Assembly (NCBI GenBank): GCA_011390165.1
Contig: JAABSV010000011.1
Location: 1 to 64,000, forward strand
Direction of reading: 5' to 3'
DNA: 64,000 nt
DNA from: Desulfobulbaceae bacterium
GTDB taxonomy: Bacteria > Desulfobacterota > Desulfobulbia > Desulfobulbales > Desulfocapsaceae
Part shown: one piece after another, positions 60,118 through 64,000 of the stretch
Layout: every line of letters begins with the position of its first letter
How positions within the stretch are numbered: the stretch's first letter is position 1
Translations under genes and position numbers: made by a program
Notes under the pieces: model-generated
Told to the model about the DNA's origin: nothing
What the model saw: only the letters and a program-made list of their open reading frames with translations
Databases searched by the model: none

Positions 60118-60189
60118 GGCTCATTGGTGGGTGTACACCTGTCCAAGGCCTTTACCGGCGGTATGCGGCTGCGGGCAAAGGGGCAATAC

Positions 60190-61017
60190 CTATCGTACCC
60201 GCTGCACCCGTGGCAGGCCGCGATCGACGCAACGCTGGTAGCGAACCGCCGGCAACCCAAAACCCATCACATAGCCCAGCTGGTGGTCGATCGGAATTCC
60301 CAGTCGCGACTGCAGCGAGGGTACCAGTTCGCTGATGGTCAACATTGCCAGGCCATTCCAGAGGGTCCCAAGGCCACAACTGACCGCGTACAGTTCGAAG
60401 GTGGTCAGGGCGATCAGGCAGTCCTGCAGCGGCGAAGCACTTTCGGCCAGAGCGGAGACCAGGAGAAGATGCGGGGCACCCCGGAAGAGAATGTCCCGCC
60501 CCTCCGAGCGCCAGGCGGCGACGATATCGGCAAACATCTCCATGCCCGCCGGCAGATCGTTTGCTGCCAGCCGTTTTTCCAGTCCGGCAATGGCCTCCTC
60601 CCGTAGATCGAAGAGAATCCCCTTGTCGTCGACCACCGTGAAGAGCAGTTCCCGGTCATTATGTCCACTCGGGGCGTGCGCGGCCACCGCCAGCAGTCTG
60701 TCAATCAGTGCCGGATCGACATTTCTTTGCTGGTAGTTGCGTACCGAACGCCGCCCCTTGATCAGTGCCTCAAGTTGCTCCGGCCTTGGCAGTGGCGCCT
60801 CTGCCAGAACCATCGCCGCCTCAGGGCGGTAGCCGGAGATGGTGAGCGCCTCTTCACTGCAGATAACGACGCAGTGCCGACAGTCGATGCAGAACTGCTC
60901 CAACTCAGCAGCAATGGCCGGCAGACTGTTCTCCATGGTGATAATCTGCGCCGGACAGTCACTGGCGCACTGGCCGCAGCCGATACAACGTTCCGCGTCT
61001 ATGGTCAAATTGAGCAT
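60190..61017 (-). CDS. Ferredoxin-nitroreductase fusion protein
   Basis: Cytosolic flavoenzyme with an N-terminal bacterial ferredoxin domain. Residues 1-60 hold two 4Fe-4S motifs (CIGCGQCASDCP and CIDCRHCVVICS). From about 80 the nitroreductase fold begins with LIKGRRSVRNYQQRNV, the FMN-binding R-R-S-x-R, then AAHAPSGHNDRELLF. Near the end come GLGTLWNGLAMLT and LGYVMGFGLPAVRYQR. Length 275. Such fusions reduce nitro compounds, quinones or unknown electrophiles with ferredoxin electrons. It is the last gene of a minus-strand group with FabI-like and MenA genes. Confidence 0.9.
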   Translation of the reverse strand: MLNLTIDAERCIGCGQCASDCPAQIITMENSLPAIAAELEQFCIDCRHCVVICSEEALTISGYRPEAAMVLAEAPLPRPEQLEALIKGRRSVRNYQQRNVDPALIDRLLAVAAHAPSGHNDRELLFTVVDDKGILFDLREEAIAGLEKRLAANDLPAGMEMFADIVAAWRSEGRDILFRGAPHLLLVSALAESASPLQDCLIALTTFELYAVSCGLGTLWNGLAMLTISELVPSLQSRLGIPIDHQLGYVMGFGLPAVRYQRCVDRGLPRVQRVR

Positions 61018-61029
61018 GTTTCCTCCCGA

Positions 61030-61833
61030 TTATCCGACACTCTTGCGGACAATTTCCTGGTCAAAATAGTTCACCGCCATGCCGGCGTCGACGACGATGG
61101 TCTGGCAGTTGATGCCGGAGGCCCGGCCGGAAAGCAGAAAGACGGCGACGTCCGCCGCCTCCTGCGTGGTCAGCGCCGACTTTCTGAGAATTGCCTTTTC
61201 GGCAAAGAGAAAGCTGTCAATATAGCCGGGAATCCCCGCCGAGGCCGAGGTCTTCAGCAGTCCCGGAGCCACTGCATTGAAGCGGACCCGGGAAAACTCG
61301 GCAAAACTCTTTGCCAGAAAACAGAGCGAGGAGTCGAGAGCCGCCTTGATCGGGGCCATATAGCCGTAATTTTCCGCCGCCATCCGGGTAGAGGAGATCG
61401 AGATGGTGAGCATTGAGGCGTCGGTGGCAAGCAACTGGCGGAAGTGGTTGGCGATGCTGATAAAGGAAAAGCAGGAGATGTTCACCGCCTGCAGGAAGTC
61501 GGCCCTGGCAGTCTCATGGAATGGTCGTATTCCATTGGAATAGTTTGCAAAGGCTATTGAGTGGACAATCCCGTCCAGCCGTTGCTCACCAATCATGGCG
61601 GCTATTTCGTCTCGGACCCGGACAATATTGGCCTCTTCCTCGACATCACAAAGAAAGACCGGCGCCCCGGGAAAGATTTTGGCCACCGTGGCGGCCCGGG
61701 CGGCAGAACGCACCACATGGAGCACCTCGGCCCCCTCAGCCACCAGGGTTCGGGCGATGGCACAGGCAACCGATTTTTTGTTGGCCATGCCGAAGACCAC
61801 ATAACGCTTCTTTTCAATGCCCAGGAAACTCAT
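61030..61833 (-). CDS. Enoyl-[acyl-carrier-protein] reductase, FabI-like SDR
   Basis: NAD(P)H-dependent reductase of the FabI branch, which saturates trans-2-enoyl-ACP in fatty acid elongation. The cofactor motif is the FabI-specific VVFGMANKKSVACAIARTL, where other SDRs have GxxxGxG. IDGIVHSIAF-type sequence (LDGIVHSIAFAN) and the active site NYGYMAPIKAALDSSLCFLA (Tyr-x6-Lys) follow. The end VVDAGMAVNYF is typical. Length 267. The start was taken at the ATG just before FLGIEKKRYVVFG; the upstream extension has no family similarity. The ribosome site is modest. Confidence 0.85.
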   Translation of the reverse strand: MSFLGIEKKRYVVFGMANKKSVACAIARTLVAEGAEVLHVVRSAARAATVAKIFPGAPVFLCDVEEEANIVRVRDEIAAMIGEQRLDGIVHSIAFANYSNGIRPFHETARADFLQAVNISCFSFISIANHFRQLLATDASMLTISISSTRMAAENYGYMAPIKAALDSSLCFLAKSFAEFSRVRFNAVAPGLLKTSASAGIPGYIDSFLFAEKAILRKSALTTQEAADVAVFLLSGRASGINCQTIVVDAGMAVNYFDQEIVRKSVG

Positions 61834-61919
61834 CGTTATCTCACTTATCACAGAAAGAGTGCAGAACAGCCATTTGTCTGCATCGAAACCCAGTGTCCAG
61901 CCCCCATTCACCGCTCATC

Positions 61920-62813
61920 TCAACCACCCCAGATCAGGCCAAGGGCAAAGAGGAGACTGAATCCCAGCGAGAGGAGCGCCGTTGCCGCCAGCAGGCCGTT
62001 GAGTGCCCGCCCCTGTTCACCGCCGACCCTTCTGGCCAGCGACCAGGCAAAGGGCAGGGTGATGAGGGTGAGCAGCAGAGGCCGCCAGCCAACCACCGGC
62101 AGGAGAAGTAGCGGAACCAGGTAGGAGAGGGCCAGCAGCAGGCGGTATTCGAATATGGTCCCCTGCCGGCCGAGAAGGACTGCCAGCGTCCGTTTGCCGG
62201 CTCTGGCGTCATTGTCGATATCTCGGAGATTGTTGACCACCATGATCGCGGTGATCAGCAAACCGGGAGGAAGAGCTGCCACCAGAACCAAGGGGTTCAC
62301 TCCTCCCGCCTGCACATGGTAAGTGCCCCCCACCGCCACCAGACCAAAAAAGATCAACACAAAAAGCTCCCCAAGGGCGTTGGAGGCAAGGGGGTACGGA
62401 CCGCCGCTGTAGGCCAGGGCAGCCAGAATCGAGGCAATGGCAATGAGCACTATGGGCAATCCGCCAACAACGGCGAGGTAGACAAATACCGGCCCGGTGA
62501 GTGCAAAGGTGAAAATCATCCCCCCCTTCACCTCGGCCGGGGTGAGCAGGCCGCTCTGGGTAACCCGCAGCGGGCCGAGCCGTTCCGCCGTGTCAATCCG
62601 GTTTTTTCCGTCAAAGTAGTCGTTGGCAAGGTTGACGGCGATCTGCAGCAACAAGCTGCCGCAGAGGCAGGCCAATGCCGGCAGCAGGGCAAAGCCACCG
62701 TCACGGAAGGCCAGAGCCGACCCTACGGCAACCGGCCCGACCGCTGCCGGCAGGGTCTTCGGGCGGATGGCGAGCAGCCAGATGGCGGTTCGTGAAAGGG
62801 ATTCTTCCGACAT
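61920..62813 (-). CDS. menA: 1,4-dihydroxy-2-naphthoate polyprenyltransferase
   Basis: Integral membrane prenyltransferase that attaches the isoprenoid tail in menaquinone synthesis. It has eight or nine hydrophobic helices. The two Mg2+-diphosphate motifs are VNLANDYFDGKNRIDT (N-D-x-x-D type) and NNLRDIDNDARAGKRTLAVL (D-x-x-x-D). The opening WLLAIRPKTLPAAVGPVAVG is the UbiA-family MenA signature. Length 297. GGAGAGATC before the ATG supports the shorter start. Menaquinone would serve the anaerobic respiratory chain and the VKOR protein of this window. Confidence 0.93.
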   Translation of the reverse strand: MSEESLSRTAIWLLAIRPKTLPAAVGPVAVGSALAFRDGGFALLPALACLCGSLLLQIAVNLANDYFDGKNRIDTAERLGPLRVTQSGLLTPAEVKGGMIFTFALTGPVFVYLAVVGGLPIVLIAIASILAALAYSGGPYPLASNALGELFVLIFFGLVAVGGTYHVQAGGVNPLVLVAALPPGLLITAIMVVNNLRDIDNDARAGKRTLAVLLGRQGTIFEYRLLLALSYLVPLLLLPVVGWRPLLLTLITLPFAWSLARRVGGEQGRALNGLLAATALLSLGFSLLFALGLIWGG

Positions 62814-62838
62814 GATCTCTCCGGCACAGTTGCTACGG

Positions 62839-63591
62839 TCAACCGACAAAGAGGTGTCGGCTCACTCGCAGTTCGATGGCATTGATGGCGAAGTAGAGCA
62901 GAACCCCCAGCAGACCCATGCCCATGATGCCGGTATACATCTCCGGGTACAGCAGTACCTGGTAGGTTTCCACCACGATATAGTAGCCAAGACCGTAATT
63001 GGTCAGTGATTGTTCGGCAATAAAAAGGACGGCAACCGCCGTCCCCACCGATACCCGCAGGGCGGTGAGCACTGCCGGCAGGGAGGCGGGCAGGTAGACG
63101 TAGCGAAAGAGGGCCCGCCGTCCGGCACCCAGCGACTTGACCGACAGGATCAGTTCCGGCTTCAGGCTCGACGCCTCATCCCGGACCACCACCAGAATTT
63201 GAAAAAAAATGATAATCGCAATCAGGGTCACCTTCGACAGGTCGCTGATGCCGAGCAGCACATAGATCACCGGCAGAAAAATGATTTTCGGGATCGGGTA
63301 GAGAATGGCGATCAGCGGGCCAACCAGGCGGTCAAGGCGGGGCATCTGCCCCAGGGCGAGCCCCAGAGGGGCAGCAAATACTACCGCAATCGCCACCGCC
63401 GACAGAACCCGGGCGGCGGAGGCAAGAAAGTGGAGACCGAGTTCCCCGGCCATTCCCTGGAGAAACATCGGCACCACCTGCAGAGGTGAGGGGAGGATCG
63501 GTCGGTCAATGCAGAGTGCGCCGAGCTGCCAGAGCAGGAAAAACATCACTCCCCCGGCCAGGGTACTGAGCATGGTGGGGCGTTTTTTCAT
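62839..63591 (-). CDS. ABC transporter permease, nitrate/sulfonate/taurine (SsuC/TauC) type
   Basis: Inner-membrane permease of an importer related to the SsuABC/TauABC/ThiXYZ group. It has six hydrophobic helices over 250 residues. The EAA loop, which contacts the ATPase, is seen as SVKSLGAGRRALFRYVYLPA. ILPSPLQVVPMF and GLALGQMPRLDRLVGPLIAI near the start are typical of the family. The ATG is 7 nt after the ATPase stop codon and has a modest ribosome site. The substrate is not evident: the binding-protein gene, if present, lies outside the window. Confidence 0.9.
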   Translation of the reverse strand: MKKRPTMLSTLAGGVMFFLLWQLGALCIDRPILPSPLQVVPMFLQGMAGELGLHFLASAARVLSAVAIAVVFAAPLGLALGQMPRLDRLVGPLIAILYPIPKIIFLPVIYVLLGISDLSKVTLIAIIIFFQILVVVRDEASSLKPELILSVKSLGAGRRALFRYVYLPASLPAVLTALRVSVGTAVAVLFIAEQSLTNYGLGYYIVVETYQVLLYPEMYTGIMGMGLLGVLLYFAINAIELRVSRHLFVG

Positions 63592-63598
63592 GGTAGAC

Positions 63599-64000
63599 TC
63601 ATCCGCGACTCCCGTCCGTGCTGCTGAGCAGTTCCCGCAGCCGGCCGCAGAGCCTGACATAATCATCGTCCTCTCGTCTTACCCCGCCGGCGAAGAGGTG
63701 GTTGGTGACGACCAGCGGCTGTCGATTGCAGCCACTGGCCAGGACCAGAATCTTCTCCCCGAGCACCATCGCTTCCTCAATGTCGTGGGTGACGGTCAGC
63801 GAGGTGAGACCGGACTCGCGGTGAAAAGCGTTCATCACTTTTTGCAGATCCTCCCGAATCGGCGCGTCAAGGGCGGAAAAGGGCTCGTCCATCAAGAGCA
63901 GATCGGGTTCAAGCACCAGGGTTCTGGCAAGCGCCGCCCGCTGCCTCTGCCCCCGGGAGAGCTGGGCCGGGTACATCTCCTGAAGATGGGCAATACCCAA
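63599..64000 (-). CDS. ABC transporter ATP-binding protein (5' end outside window)
   Basis: C-terminal half of the ATPase that powers the adjacent permease. The frame is open to the window edge, so the Walker A part is missing. Seen in order: the signature YPAQLSRGQRQRAALARTLV (LSRGQ in place of LSGGQ), Walker B LLLMDEPFSALDAPIREDL with D-loop, and the switch histidine LTVTHDIEEAMVLGEKILVL. These fit SsuB/TauB-type ATPases. It is co-transcribed with the permease gene. Confidence 0.92.
   Translation of the reverse strand: MGIAHLQEMYPAQLSRGQRQRAALARTLVLEPDLLLMDEPFSALDAPIREDLQKVMNAFHRESGLTSLTVTHDIEEAMVLGEKILVLASGCNRQPLVVTNHLFAGGVRREDDDYVRLCGRLRELLSSTDGSRG

Noticed and set aside
1-64000. tRNA, rRNA, riboswitch or insertion sequence
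   Set aside because: I scanned for CCA-ended cloverleafs, transposase genes and common riboswitch cores by eye and found none; a covariance-model scan would be decisive.

Overview
The window reads as chromosome of a GC-rich, anaerobic, didermic bacterium. A rubredoxin, a desulforedoxin-type protein, two oxygen-sensitive radical systems (a glycyl radical enzyme and a radical SAM RiPP maturase), a Na+-pumping oxaloacetate decarboxylase, menaquinone synthesis and selenocysteine use suggest Desulfobacterota, plausibly Desulfobulbales. This placement is inference from gene content; no rRNA or other marker is present. I see no tRNA, CRISPR array, prophage or insertion sequence.

Layout. 1-5.3 kb (minus): a surface-glycan-like operon (NAD-dependent epimerase, GT4 glycosyltransferase, methyltransferase, GlpD-like FAD dehydrogenase, FMN reductase). 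5.5-8.8 kb (plus): glycyl radical activase and a glycyl radical enzyme whose active-site residues match trans-4-hydroxy-L-proline dehydratase (HypE/HypD). 8.8-25.3 kb: amino-acid and housekeeping genes (aspartate aminotransferase, aspartate kinase, GcvR-like ACT protein, VKOR-thioredoxin fusion, ElaA acetyltransferase), a Csd6/Csd4-like peptidoglycan-trimming pair, rubredoxin and desulforedoxin proteins, ComEA-like protein, ilvC, surE, a CDF transporter, aminotransferase, metallo-beta-lactamase-fold hydrolase and a zincin.

25.6-49.9 kb is a large ureide/amide catabolism region. It has a GntR/FCD regulator, a first TRAP transporter, carbamate kinase, the AllF/AllG/AllH set of oxamate carbamoyltransferase with AllF split in two, an amidase, AllA-like ureidoglycolate lyase and a BASS transporter. 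Further on are an alpha/beta hydrolase, SuhB-like phosphatase, GlcG-like protein, two beta-hydroxyacid dehydrogenases, a second TRAP transporter with a Tat-exported binding protein, a paralogous second amidase, and a 2-hydroxyacid dehydrogenase broken by an in-frame TAG. A TTGTnnACA(A/G) dyad upstream of the regulator and of both TRAP operons suggests one regulon.

50-55 kb (minus) holds the most unusual system. A 112-codon peptide gene contains four in-frame TGA codons, each in an SG-TGA context and each followed 11-15 nt later by a pentaloop hairpin that looks like a bacterial SECIS element. It sits between pyrF and a SPASM-type radical SAM maturase. This matches the SbtA/SbtM 'thio(seleno)oxazole' RiPP type as I remember it, a multi-selenocysteine natural-product precursor that ordinary gene callers cannot see.

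55.7-64 kb: a monooxygenase-like protein, the OadG-OadA-OadB decarboxylase operon (OadB carries an extra N-terminal biotinyl-like domain), a ferredoxin-nitroreductase, FabI-like reductase, MenA and the start of an ABC transporter. A roughly 150-bp highly structured intergenic repeat occurs four times (13.4, 21.1, 27.6 and 55.3 kb).
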